This document shows positions 42,894-51,605 of a stretch of DNA of 64,000 nucleotides, in pieces. Made by a program: the position numbers and the translations under genes. Below the pieces are notes generated by a model. That model did no database searches and had not been told where the DNA came from. It was given only the letters and a program-made list of their open reading frames with translations. This stretch comes from Leifsonia sp. PS1209 (lineage in GTDB: Bacteria > Actinomycetota > Actinomycetes > Actinomycetales > Microbacteriaceae). The DNA lies in NCBI RefSeq assembly GCF_012317045.1, contig NZ_CP051154.1, positions 3,100,001-3,164,000 on the forward strand, written 5' to 3'. How positions within the stretch are numbered: position 1 is the first letter of the stretch; every line of letters begins with the position of its first letter.

Positions 42894-44066
42894 TCAGTAC
42901 CCCTGCGGCGTGGCGTACGCGGCGACGGCCTGGTTCTGCGCGTCGGCGAGCTGCTGGTCGTATGCGGCCTGAGCTTCTGCGTTGCGGATCTTGAGCTTGC
43001 GGCCGCGCGCTGCGAGCCACGCACCCGTCCACATCGAGATCTCGCGCGCGATCACACCGGCGAGCACCGCGAACGGGGCGACCCAGAGACGCTGAACGAC
43101 CACGACGGCCTCGTTGGCGGTGAGCGTCCAGACGTGGAGGTCGACCAGCGACGCCCCGACGTACGCGAAGTAGACGAACAGCGCCACGAACAGGCCACCG
43201 AGGATGTAGGCCCACCAGCGGGCGCGGTTGATGATCTGGATGAGGACGACCATGCCGACGAAGAACGCCACCACGGGCACCCACCCGGCGGACTGCGACA
43301 GGAAGAAGCGCGACAGCGACTCGGCGAACTGGTCGGTCGGGGTGAGGGCGTAGCCGACGAGCACGACGGCGATCACCCACAGCACCGCGAACACGACCGT
43401 GCCGACGAGCGCGATCAGGATGCCGAAGCCCCTGTTGCTCTTCTTCTTCGGCGGCTCCGGGCGCTGCACGTAGATCGGCGTGACCGGCTGCGCGTACCCG
43501 GGGGCCGGAGCTGCGCCGGGCTCGGGAGCCCAGGTGGCCTCTCCTGCCACGGGCTGGGCGGTCGGCTGCCCGGTGGTGGGCTGGGCGGCGGTGGCCGCCT
43601 CTGCCGCGACGATCACGGGCGTGGCCGACTGGGCGGGGGATGCGGTGTCCACCGTGGCCGTTCCGGCTGCGGCGGCCGCCGGCACGTCTCCGGTGTGCGA
43701 GCGGGCGACGGCGGCGGCGATGTCGTCATCGGTCGCGACGACGGGCTCCGGCTCCGTGACCTTGGCGGGAGTGCTGGGGGCCGGAGTCGCGGGGACCTCG
43801 GTGGCCGTGGCCTCCTGTGCGTCTGCGGCAGGCGCATCCGGTCGGTTGACGTGGCCGCGCGCAGACACCGGGCTCGACGGCGGGTCGACGACCTCAGGGT
43901 CGGTGTCGCGGGGCTCGGTCGCTGCGGGCTCGGCTGCTGCGGGCTCTGCCGCTGCAGTCTGGGCGGGGGCCGTCGCCGGCGCCGTTCCGGCCGTGGTCGG
44001 CGCATTCTCCCCCGCGGGCTCCGCGGCTGCGCCGTTGTTCCGCGCAGATTCCGGCGTCTCGCTCAT
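42894..44066 (-). CDS. Pro/Ala/Thr-rich membrane protein, function unknown
   Basis: This 390-residue protein has a long low-complexity N-terminal half (about 1-215) rich in Ala, Pro, Thr and Glu. A basic KKKSNRG stop and five predicted helices follow (about 222-245, 262-282, 286-310, 316-335 and 340-360). The C-terminus is a short polar helix ending AAYATPQGY. No catalytic motif is visible. The N-terminal part is probably a disordered cytoplasmic domain. The ATG at 44066 is chosen because GAGGAG precedes it; 44123 is a longer alternative without support. It lies between the T7SS and pilus loci and may belong to neither. Confidence 0.75.
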   Translation of the reverse strand: MSETPESARNNGAAAEPAGENAPTTAGTAPATAPAQTAAAEPAAAEPAATEPRDTDPEVVDPPSSPVSARGHVNRPDAPAADAQEATATEVPATPAPSTPAKVTEPEPVVATDDDIAAAVARSHTGDVPAAAAAGTATVDTASPAQSATPVIVAAEAATAAQPTTGQPTAQPVAGEATWAPEPGAAPAPGYAQPVTPIYVQRPEPPKKKSNRGFGILIALVGTVVFAVLWVIAVVLVGYALTPTDQFAESLSRFFLSQSAGWVPVVAFFVGMVVLIQIINRARWWAYILGGLFVALFVYFAYVGASLVDLHVWTLTANEAVVVVQRLWVAPFAVLAGVIAREISMWTGAWLAARGRKLKIRNAEAQAAYDQQLADAQNQAVAAYATPQGY

Positions 44067-44113
44067 GGTGCCACTCCTCGATCGGCCCGGTCGGGCATCC
44101 GTCAGTGCTGCCC

Positions 44114-44119
44114 ACTGTA
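44114..44119 (-). promoter_or_regulatory. -10 of the 44066 membrane gene
   Basis: TACAGT on the minus strand lies about 48 nt before the ATG. A TGGACT 16 nt upstream could be the -35. It sits just past the pilO stop. Confidence 0.4.
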
Positions 44120-44171
44120 GCAACGGGGTGAAGGAAGTCCAGGGAGGGCTGGCGGTGAGCGGGCGGAGTGG

Positions 44172-44891
44172 TTATTTCTGCGCTGCGGCCGCCGTCGGGA
44201 GGGTGAGGACGTATGTGTAGCCGTTGATCTTGGCGTCGACGCCCGTGCCGCCGGATGCTGGACCGGAGGAGAAGCCGTCCACCAGGAACAGCCGCTGGCC
44301 GGTCTGAGCGGCGTGCAGAAACGCCACGACGTTGGTGTATCCGCCTGTCACGGTGAAGCTGACGGGCACCACCGTGAAGTTCTGGGCCGTGATGAGGGGA
44401 CTGACGACGGGCGGCATCCCGGCGACGGGGACCGGCGCAGCCGTGGCCGTCGGAGCGGGGGTCGGCGTCGCCGACGGCGACGGGGTGGCCGTCGAGGCGG
44501 CGGACGAGCCGGTGGAGGCGACGGGGGCCGCCGGTGCTGCCGGGGCTGCGTACGGCTGCCCGTCCGCGATCGCCCAGCCCGAGATCACCACGCCGTTCGC
44601 CGCTGCGAAGCCATTGAGCTCGTCCATGAACGCCGCGTTGGCTGACTCGGTCGGCACGGAGGCGGCGAGTGATGCCAGCGTCTTCTTCAGCGCCGGGAGG
44701 TTCGCCGAGTCCTTCTTCAGCCGGTCGAGCACGGCGGTGTTCGCCGTGATGGTCTGGTCGACCTGCGCGGTCTGCGTGTCAGCGGCGGCGGCCTGGTCGA
44801 GCTGGGGCTGGATGCCGACCACCCAGCCGAGCGCCACGAGGGCGACCATCACGATGACGGAGCCGATCATCCAGAGTCTGGTCTTGTCCAT
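44172..44891 (-). CDS. pilO: PilO-like type IV pilus assembly protein
   Basis: PilO pairs with PilN in the inner-membrane alignment complex of type IV pili. This 239-residue protein has a short cytoplasmic start and one membrane helix (about 7-27, MIGSVIVMVALVALGWVVGI). A coiled coil (about 33-80) and a C-terminal ferredoxin-like domain follow. A Pro/Ala/Ser/Thr linker of about 45 residues (VASTGSSAASTATPSPSATP) splits the periplasm-like domain, which is unusual. The ATG at 44891 is preferred over an overlapping GTG at 44897 because AAGGGC is 8 nt away. It is the last gene of the operon and no strong terminator follows. Confidence 0.82.
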   Translation of the reverse strand: MDKTRLWMIGSVIVMVALVALGWVVGIQPQLDQAAAADTQTAQVDQTITANTAVLDRLKKDSANLPALKKTLASLAASVPTESANAAFMDELNGFAAANGVVISGWAIADGQPYAAPAAPAAPVASTGSSAASTATPSPSATPTPAPTATAAPVPVAGMPPVVSPLITAQNFTVVPVSFTVTGGYTNVVAFLHAAQTGQRLFLVDGFSSGPASGGTGVDAKINGYTYVLTLPTAAAAQK

Positions 44892-44893
44892 GA

Positions 44894-45703
44894 TCACTTG
44901 CCCTTCTGCTCGAAGCGCTTCGCGTAGCGCGTCTGGTCGACGTGGAGGGTGATGGTGACCTTGTACTGACCGGTCGTCGTGTCGAGTGCACCGATGCTCG
45001 GCACCACGTCCGCGACGCCCGGGATCTTCTCCAGCTCGCGCACCCAGGCCGTGACGTCGGGGATGGTGGGACTGGAACTGACGGTGGTGACGGTCCCGAT
45101 CCTGGCCAGCTGCAGCGGGTCGGGAGACTGCTGGTAGATCGCGAGCGGCGACGCGGAGTCCGCCGCGACCGTGTCGAGGGCGACCCCGGCCGGTTGCACG
45201 GCGCCCACCTGGTCGAGCAGCGCTTTCCAGTCGATCTCGGTGGACGCGCCCACCCGCTGGGCCGCCTGAGCGAGCGCGACCTCTTTCTGCACATCCCGGA
45301 CGCCGGTGAACTTCTGCTGCTGGGTGAGCAGGTCGGCGGTGGCGAGCTGGGCTCCGAGGAACCTGGCCTGAGCCGCGACGTTGTAGACGAACGCCCCGCC
45401 GATGGCGAGCACGACGGCGAGCAGCACGGCGAGCACGCCCCAGCCGAAGCCGCGGCGGGTGCTCCTGTTCTTCCGTTCGGCTCTGACCTCCGGCGGCAGG
45501 AGGTCGACGCGCGGCTCCATGCCGATGTCGAGGCTCTCCGTGCGGCCGGTGGCTTTCGGCGCAGACGCTCTGGTGGCCTTCGGTTCGGCAGGGGCTGTGG
45601 GCTTCTTGGGCGCTTTCGGCGCCCTGCGGCCCTTCGTCGCCGGAGCGACCGTCGGCAGCTGCTCCGTCTCCTGGGCGTCCGAGCGCCTCGTCGTGATGCT
45701 CAT
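44894..45703 (-). CDS. pilN: PilN-like type IV pilus assembly protein
   Basis: This 269-residue protein carries the conserved PilN link MEPRVDLLPPEVRAERKNR. The Asn-Leu-Leu-Pro motif that binds PilM in Gram-negatives appears here as VDLLPPE. One membrane helix follows (about 88-110). The C-terminal domain (about 130-269) is the alpha/beta fold that dimerises with PilO. The first 55 residues are a Lys/Ala/Pro-rich cytoplasmic extension. It overlaps pilM by 4 nt. Confidence 0.85.
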   Translation of the reverse strand: MSITTRRSDAQETEQLPTVAPATKGRRAPKAPKKPTAPAEPKATRASAPKATGRTESLDIGMEPRVDLLPPEVRAERKNRSTRRGFGWGVLAVLLAVVLAIGGAFVYNVAAQARFLGAQLATADLLTQQQKFTGVRDVQKEVALAQAAQRVGASTEIDWKALLDQVGAVQPAGVALDTVAADSASPLAIYQQSPDPLQLARIGTVTTVSSSPTIPDVTAWVRELEKIPGVADVVPSIGALDTTTGQYKVTITLHVDQTRYAKRFEQKGK

Positions 45704-46749
45704 GCTGCGCTCCCGAGTGCGAGGCCGAGCGCCACCGTGAGCGCCGACCGGTTCTGCCGAAGCGCGTCCGCGTTGAGACTCCGCGAGAGGGCGACGGCGT
45801 GGAATGGGTCGCCGACGGCGACGGGCAGCCTGGTCATCTCGCTCAGCGCGTCGGTGAGGCCGGGCAGCTGGGCTCCGCCTCCCGTCACGACGAGCCCGCT
45901 GACCGGGTTGTTCGGGCGGGTGTTCACGAAATAGCTGACCGTGTTCCGCAGGCTGGTGAGCAGCTCGCTGGTCACGCGGTAGATGATCTCGACCGCCTGC
46001 TGCTCCTCGATGGTGGTCACCTGTTTGGCCAGGCCGATCGTCGCCTTGATGCGCTCCGCCTCGCCGAGCTCGACGCCGAGTCCCTCCCGCAACGCCTGGG
46101 TCAGCTCCGCTCCCCCGGCCGGGATGATGCGCACGAACTGCGGCACGCCGTCGGTGACCACGACGACGCTCGTCGTGTTCGCGCCGATCTCGATCAGGGC
46201 GACGGTGCCGCCGATCCTGGCCCTGCTGATCAGGATGCGGCTGAGCGCGAACGGGATGAGGTCCACATCCACCGTGGTCAGCCCGGCGAGCTGCGTCGCC
46301 TTCACGTTGCCGAGCACCGCCTCCTTCACGGCGGCGACGAGCAGGCCGTTCACCACCGGGCCGTTGTCGCTCATGCCCTCAGAGACCGGATAGAAGTCGA
46401 GCAGCGCCTCGGCGACCGGCACGGGCAGCATGTCCTGCACCTGGAACGGGAGGGCCTCCCTGATGCGGGTGCGCGACATCCGCGGCACGGTGAGGTCGCG
46501 GGCGAGCACCCGCTGGTTGCCCATCCCGAGCACCACGTCTTTGCTCTTGAAGCCGCCCTGCTGCCAGAGCCGCTTGAGGCTCGCGGCGACGGTGTTCGGT
46601 TCGAGCACCTCTCCGCGGCTGACGGCGCCCTCCGGCAACGGGACCTCGAAGTGGCGCAGCAGCGTCGGCCGTGCCTTGGCCGGGTCGGCGACCTCCACGG
46701 CGCGAACGGTCGAACTTCCGACGTCGATGCCGACGATGCTCGTAGCCAT
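45700..46749 (-). CDS. pilM: PilM, actin-like type IV pilus assembly ATP-binding protein
   Basis: PilM is a cytoplasmic FtsA-like protein that binds the N-terminal tail of PilN. The 349 residues carry the actin-fold phosphate loops VGIDVGSSTVRAVEV and ALIEIGANTTSVVVV, and the adenosine motif GLVVTGGGAQLPGL. The length is standard. It is 19 nt after pilD and overlaps pilN by 4 nt. Confidence 0.93.
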   Translation of the reverse strand: MATSIVGIDVGSSTVRAVEVADPAKARPTLLRHFEVPLPEGAVSRGEVLEPNTVAASLKRLWQQGGFKSKDVVLGMGNQRVLARDLTVPRMSRTRIREALPFQVQDMLPVPVAEALLDFYPVSEGMSDNGPVVNGLLVAAVKEAVLGNVKATQLAGLTTVDVDLIPFALSRILISRARIGGTVALIEIGANTTSVVVVTDGVPQFVRIIPAGGAELTQALREGLGVELGEAERIKATIGLAKQVTTIEEQQAVEIIYRVTSELLTSLRNTVSYFVNTRPNNPVSGLVVTGGGAQLPGLTDALSEMTRLPVAVGDPFHAVALSRSLNADALRQNRSALTVALGLALGSAA

Positions 46750-46768
46750 TCGATCTCCTCAGGTTCTT

Positions 46769-47614
46769 CTATGCGATTCCGAGAAGCGCCAGGTAGGCGC
46801 CCCACACTGCGTTGCCGGCGAGGACGCCGATCCAGGCCCCGCCGAGCATCCACGGCCCGAACGGGATGCCGGACCCGCGGCGCGCGCGGCGCGAGACCAG
46901 GAGCGCGGTGGCGAACAGGCCGCCGAGCAGGAAGGCGGCGAACGCGCCGACGACGAGAGCGCCCCAGCCGAGGAAGCCGAGGAAGAGGCCGAGGACGCCC
47001 GCGAGCTTGACGTCGCCGAACCCCATCCCGCCGGGGGCGATCATCGCGAGGATGAGGTAGACGGCGAACAGTCCTGCGGCGCCGACGACCGCCCGCACCA
47101 GCACACCGGGCTCGCCGTTCAGCAGGGCGGCGGCGCCGAGCAGCACGGCGCCCACCGCGTACGAGGGGAGCACGATCGCGTTCGGCAGGCGGTGCGCATC
47201 CAGGTCGATCAGCGCGAGGGCGATGCTGATGGCGGAGAGATAGAGGAACGCGACCACGACGAGCACGGCGGCGACGGTGGATGCGGTGCCCACCGGATGC
47301 ACGGAGCCCGGCCCGGCCCAGAACCACCAGGCGACGAACGCGAACGCCAGCCCGGTCGCCGCCTCGACGAGCGGGTACCGTGCCGAGATCCCGCTGCGGC
47401 ACGACCGGCACTTGCCGCCGAGGAACAGCCACGACAGCACCGGGATGTTGTCGTACGGCTTGATCTCGGTGCCGCAGCTTCCGCACGCACTCGGCGGCGA
47501 CACGATCGACCTGCCCGCCGGCACGCGGTAGACGACCACGTTGAGGAAAGAGCCGATCAGCAGGCCGAACACGGCGACGAACCCGACGGCGGCGATGGCG
47601 AAGGCGGCGGTCAT
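46769..47614 (-). CDS. pilD: Prepilin peptidase / N-methyltransferase
   Basis: PilD cleaves prepilin leaders after Gly and methylates the new N-terminus. The 281-residue polytopic protein has the N-terminal zinc motif CGSCG with CRSCR. The two aspartate motifs are LIDLDAHRLPN and GMGFGDVKLAG, the second being the GxGD protease signature. About eight hydrophobic segments are present. The ATG at 47614 overlaps the preceding stop. Its substrates are likely the pilins encoded in the same operon. Confidence 0.95.
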   Translation of the reverse strand: MTAAFAIAAVGFVAVFGLLIGSFLNVVVYRVPAGRSIVSPPSACGSCGTEIKPYDNIPVLSWLFLGGKCRSCRSGISARYPLVEAATGLAFAFVAWWFWAGPGSVHPVGTASTVAAVLVVVAFLYLSAISIALALIDLDAHRLPNAIVLPSYAVGAVLLGAAALLNGEPGVLVRAVVGAAGLFAVYLILAMIAPGGMGFGDVKLAGVLGLFLGFLGWGALVVGAFAAFLLGGLFATALLVSRRARRGSGIPFGPWMLGGAWIGVLAGNAVWGAYLALLGIA

Positions 47615-49497
47615 GAGGTCGGGCCTCCGTTCGAGCGGTACGCCACGGCGACCTCGATCTCGGTGGTCACGTCGTAGGAGGTGGTGCGCGGGGTCGGGAA
47701 CTTGGGCGGAGGGGAGTTGAGCAGCCTGGTGTCGTAGCTGTAGCGCTTGAGGAAGCCGCTCGACCCGCTGCCCTGGCCGACCGGGCCGCGGAACTCCTGG
47801 GCGATGGAACCGGTGACGCAGAGGTAGCCGTACGGGTCGCCGGAGTCGTAGTTCTGCACCTCGAAGCTGTGGTAGTTCGAGAGGATCGCCGCGTTGATCG
47901 TGCGGGCGCAGCTCGTGCTCGACGACGAGGCCTCCCAGGTGATCGGGGACGAGGCGGCGTTGCAGCTGCCGCTCGTCCAGTTGCTCGGGCTGGTGCAGAC
48001 GAGCGGGTTGTACACCCACACCGCCCCGGCGCCGACGAGTCCCAGGATGTCGTGGGCGGCATCCGAGTAGACGAGCTTGCCGGTGATCCAGGCGAAGTGG
48101 TCGGCATTGATCGTGATGGCCGAGTGCATGGTGCCCTGGACGAACACGTCGCCCGCCGTGCAGGAGTATGCGGCGGCGGTGGCGACCACCTCGTACTTGA
48201 GCGGGTAGTCGAGCCCGTTGCCCGACGACGTCTTGTCGGCTCCGACGCACTTGAAGGTGTTCCCGTTCGGCGACTTGTTCGACGCCCACGAGTTCGGGTC
48301 GCTGGTCGCGGTGGGGATGCTCTGAACGTAGATCAGGTTGTTGTAGAGCTGAGACGTCGAGTCGATCGTGATGTCCTGCCCGTTCACCGTGTCCGACAGC
48401 GTGCCGGTGTTCGACGTCTTCGTCGGGTCCCCCGGCTTGCCGCAGAACGCCGGGTTCGCGGGAACGCCGGGCCCGGTGGCCGGGTTGCCGACCACCTGGG
48501 TCTGCTTGGTCCACGGCGAGATGACGTTCATTTTCGCCACGCCGCCGACGAGTTTGAAGGTGATCTTGGTCGGACCGGTGTACAGGCATCCCGGCTTGGG
48601 CACCTTGCCCTGGATGTCGGTGCGCACCTGGTCGAGCTGCTGCTGCGGTGGCGGCATCGTGATCAGGGCGGCGTTGCCGGGGGCACCGGCGTTGAACACC
48701 GGGGTGGTGCTGCCGGACGGGCAGTTGTTCGAGCTGTAGAGCTTGCCGGACGAGTCCCTGTTCGGGTTCGCCGTGCTCACCCGCTGTTTGAACGTGCCAC
48801 CGCAGATGTTGAGCGTGTCGTTGGAGTGGACGGCGCCGTCGAGGGTGTCACCGGTGATGAAGTTGATCAGGCATCCGGAGGTGCGTGCCGTCGTGGACTG
48901 CCAGGCGTACGCCTTGGTGCAGGACTTGGAGTTCAGCTGGGGGTCGAGGATCTCGTAGTCGGTGAAGTACACGTAGTTCGTGAAACCGGTCTGCTTGATG
49001 TTCGCCACCACGCTGCGGGCGACGGTGTCGACGAGGCCGGTGGCGCGCACGTGCAGGACGCCGGTGCTCGCATACTTCGAGTTGTCCACTTCGTAGCGGA
49101 AGGCGGCGTTCGCCGGAAGGCCGTCGCTGAGCGGCACGGCGGCCCAGCGCGCGCCGGCAGCCACGTCGAAGGCGGGGTTGTTGTTCCCGGACGGGAGCGC
49201 GACGGTCCCCGCCGAGCCATTGGCGATGGTGAACTTGGATGCGGGGTTGCCGTACTGCTGATAGCTCGGATCGTTGGTGAGCCGGCCCTGGTACTCGGCG
49301 ATCCCGGCATACGCGGCCGACATCGCCGCATCCCAGTCCTTGTCGTGGTCTGCGCGCACGATGCCGGAGACGGAGAACGTCATCGTCAGCGTCACGAGCA
49401 GCAGCAGCACGGACCCGATGCCGATCACCATGGCGAGCGCCACCCCGCGATCGGAGGACGCGGCGCCGAGCCTGCTGCGGAGCAGAGCGCGCATCAC
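47611..49497 (-). CDS. Large PilX-like surface protein, cysteine-rich
   Basis: This 628-residue protein starts with a PilX-type N-terminus: a charged stretch then DRGVALAMVIGIGSVLLLLV as a single membrane helix (about 17-45). The remaining ~580 residues are exported and rich in Ser, Thr, Asn and Gly. They contain twelve cysteines, all after residue 190, which suggests disulfide-stabilised domains. There is no obvious cleavage Gly-Phe motif as in true prepilins. It could cap the pilus or act as an adhesin; this is inference from position and topology. GTG at 49497 and ATG at 49494 are both possible starts, overlapping the minor pilin stop. Confidence 0.75.
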   Translation of the reverse strand: MMRALLRSRLGAASSDRGVALAMVIGIGSVLLLLVTLTMTFSVSGIVRADHDKDWDAAMSAAYAGIAEYQGRLTNDPSYQQYGNPASKFTIANGSAGTVALPSGNNNPAFDVAAGARWAAVPLSDGLPANAAFRYEVDNSKYASTGVLHVRATGLVDTVARSVVANIKQTGFTNYVYFTDYEILDPQLNSKSCTKAYAWQSTTARTSGCLINFITGDTLDGAVHSNDTLNICGGTFKQRVSTANPNRDSSGKLYSSNNCPSGSTTPVFNAGAPGNAALITMPPPQQQLDQVRTDIQGKVPKPGCLYTGPTKITFKLVGGVAKMNVISPWTKQTQVVGNPATGPGVPANPAFCGKPGDPTKTSNTGTLSDTVNGQDITIDSTSQLYNNLIYVQSIPTATSDPNSWASNKSPNGNTFKCVGADKTSSGNGLDYPLKYEVVATAAAYSCTAGDVFVQGTMHSAITINADHFAWITGKLVYSDAAHDILGLVGAGAVWVYNPLVCTSPSNWTSGSCNAASSPITWEASSSSTSCARTINAAILSNYHSFEVQNYDSGDPYGYLCVTGSIAQEFRGPVGQGSGSSGFLKRYSYDTRLLNSPPPKFPTPRTTSYDVTTEIEVAVAYRSNGGPTS

Positions 49498-50147
49498 GAC
49501 CCCGATCCGATGTTCGACATCCCGACCGAGTTGGTGAGGGTCACAGCGCTGGCGGCCCCGGTGGGCTGGATCGTGATGCTGATCGTGATGGAGGCGATGG
49601 CGGACAGGGTCGTGATCGGCAGGGTCAGCGGGGCGCCCGATGCGTCACGGTAGGTGAAGACCACGCTGCCGGCCGGGATGGAGCCGCAGAGGGTGCGCTT
49701 CAGGTTCGGAGTGGGGCTGGTGTTGAAGTCCCAGTGGCCGTTGACGCCGGGCGTGGTGGTCGTCGCGTTCCACTGGCTCTCCACCAGCAGGCCGTTGACC
49801 ACCGCGAACTGCACCTTCACCGGGCTCTCCGCTCCCGTCAGGTTGACGTAGGCGTAGAACTGGATGGTCGTGGCGGTCGCCGTGATGATGGCCGGGTCGT
49901 TCTGCGCGCCGCCCGGCGTAGGGTTGGTCAGCGGATTCGGGGTGGCCGCGCGCACCATGCGGGCCATCTCGTTCATCCCGTTGGAGCCCTGACGGGTGCC
50001 GTTGTCGATCGACTGGGCGAGGCTGACGCTGTGGGTGCTCGCGACGAAGAGCGAGCCGGCCAGCGTGGCGATGAGCGCGGCGATGCCCATGGCGATGAGC
50101 AGCTCCACCAGCGTGAGGCCCTGGTCGCGCCGCACCCGGCGGATCAT
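49494..50147 (-). CDS. Minor type IV prepilin (PilW/PilJ-like)
   Basis: This 217-residue prepilin has the leader MIRRVRRDQG. It is cleaved before LTLVELLIAMGIAALIATLA, with the conserved Glu at +5 of the mature helix. The globular part is beta-rich with one Cys (RTLCGSIPAG) and the sequence FTYRDASGAPLTLP seen in PilW-like proteins. It overlaps both neighbours by 4 nt. It likely joins the tip-initiation complex with the 50144 product. Confidence 0.88.
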   Translation of the reverse strand: MIRRVRRDQGLTLVELLIAMGIAALIATLAGSLFVASTHSVSLAQSIDNGTRQGSNGMNEMARMVRAATPNPLTNPTPGGAQNDPAIITATATTIQFYAYVNLTGAESPVKVQFAVVNGLLVESQWNATTTTPGVNGHWDFNTSPTPNLKRTLCGSIPAGSVVFTYRDASGAPLTLPITTLSAIASITISITIQPTGAASAVTLTNSVGMSNIGSGS

Positions 50148-51520
50148 GGCAGCCTCGGATCGAGGGTGAAGATGGTGGCGCTCGTCGCGGGCGGGCTGCC
50201 GACCGGGCGGGTGATCTTGGAGACGTCGACCAGCGCGGACGACGTCAGCGCGTCGCCCTGGTTGCTGAGTGCGTAGACCATCCACGTGCCGTACGGCAGG
50301 GCGATGACCGCCGCGTTGCCCGCCGATTTCGGGTATGTCAGGGTCATGACGTTCGCGGTGGTGGCTGTCGCGCATCCGGGGTCGCCGACAGTGGATGCTG
50401 CCACTGCGCTCTTCGCGACCAGCCACTTGCCGGAGACGGCGATGGAGACCACCGGCATGGCGACGACCGCCGCACTCGTCCCGGAGGGAGCGGGGATCGC
50501 GTCCGCTCGCGAACCGACGTGCCCGGCCGCGTTCTGCTGCGTCCACTGCTGCGGGTCGACGGACAGACAGGTGGGCTGCGCCCCGGTCGACATGAGGGCG
50601 CCCGCGAAGACCTGATACCCGGACCCGAACGGGAAGAGCGGCGTGGTGGCCGTCACCCCGGTGATCGTCGGGACGGTGGTGTAGGGGTCCGACTGCGGAA
50701 TGTATGTCATCGGGAGATTGGTCGGGATGAGCGTTCCAGCGGCCGCCAGGGTGAGCACAGGGGTCGCGGCCTTGTCGTACTGCATCTCCACCACGGCGGA
50801 CTGCCCGGCCACGACCGAGACCTTGACGGTCGGCACCTGCACCTGAGAGTTGCTGATCGAGCCATCCCCCGCCTTGCCGACAGTGACGGTGTACGCGCCG
50901 GGCGTCACCTTCAGCGCGTAGCTGCAGCCGTCCGCGTCGGTGGACGGCGGCCCCGGTGTGATGGTGGCCGCGGTGTTCGGCGTGATCGTCGCGTCCGGCT
51001 TGGCGGTGATCGGGATGTTCGCGACGCCTGCTCCGCTGGCGTTGGTGACGTGCACGAGGATCGTGCCGGACGCCGGATCGTTGACCGGACCGGCCGGGGC
51101 GAGCAGCGTGCTGGCCTGCACCGGCTTGGTGCCCGGGCGCATCCCGCCCCAGGAGACGGAGACGTTGAGGGTCTTGTTCTGCAGGATGCCCTGGCTGGTG
51201 CCGCAATCGGCGACGGTGCCGGTGCTGGTCACCCACCCGGCGATCTTGGTGATCGTGTATTGCGTGCCGTCGATGGTCTGGGTGACGGTGCCGCTGACGA
51301 CGGAGAAGACGTCCTTGGCGGAGCGGGCGATGTCGACCTGCTGCGCGGCCAGGTTGGCGGCGACCTCGTTGGCCCTGGACGACCGGGTGAGGGTCATCGA
51401 CAGGGTGAGGGAGTATGCGACGAGGACGGAGATGATTCCGAAGACCATCATCGCGATGAGGACCTCGATGAGGGTGAAGCCCGACTCGCGGGTCTCTGTG
51501 GTGCGGAGCGGGTGGAGCAC
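50144..51520 (-). CDS. Large minor prepilin (PilV-like) with Ig-like insert
   Basis: This 458-residue protein has the leader MLHPLRTTETRESG and the mature helix FTLIEVLIAMMVFGIISVLV, with Glu at +5. It is much larger than usual minor pilins (about 130-200 aa). Residues about 150-240 read like an Ig/carboxypeptidase-regulatory-type beta sandwich (GTILVHVTNASGAGVANIPI, then CSYALKVTPGAYTVTVGKAG). Such domains extend adhesins or pilus tips. The GTG start follows GGGAGGTG. It begins 85 nt after pilA, across the pilA hairpin. Confidence 0.85.
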   Translation of the reverse strand: MLHPLRTTETRESGFTLIEVLIAMMVFGIISVLVAYSLTLSMTLTRSSRANEVAANLAAQQVDIARSAKDVFSVVSGTVTQTIDGTQYTITKIAGWVTSTGTVADCGTSQGILQNKTLNVSVSWGGMRPGTKPVQASTLLAPAGPVNDPASGTILVHVTNASGAGVANIPITAKPDATITPNTAATITPGPPSTDADGCSYALKVTPGAYTVTVGKAGDGSISNSQVQVPTVKVSVVAGQSAVVEMQYDKAATPVLTLAAAGTLIPTNLPMTYIPQSDPYTTVPTITGVTATTPLFPFGSGYQVFAGALMSTGAQPTCLSVDPQQWTQQNAAGHVGSRADAIPAPSGTSAAVVAMPVVSIAVSGKWLVAKSAVAASTVGDPGCATATTANVMTLTYPKSAGNAAVIALPYGTWMVYALSNQGDALTSSALVDVSKITRPVGSPPATSATIFTLDPRLP

Positions 51521-51560
51521 GGGGGTTCACCTCCCTGGGTCGGGTGTCTGGGAGAGGGGA

Positions 51561-51596
51561 GGCGGGGTGCCGCGTTAGGAAGCGCGGCACCCCGCC
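51561..51596 (-). terminator. Hairpin downstream of pilA
   Basis: GGCGGGGTGCCGCG and its exact complement form a 14-bp stem with an 8-nt loop, 9 nt past the pilA stop. It probably terminates most pilA transcripts and lets a fraction continue into the minor pilin genes. Confidence 0.75.
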
Positions 51597-51605
51597 GGGG
51601 TGGGG

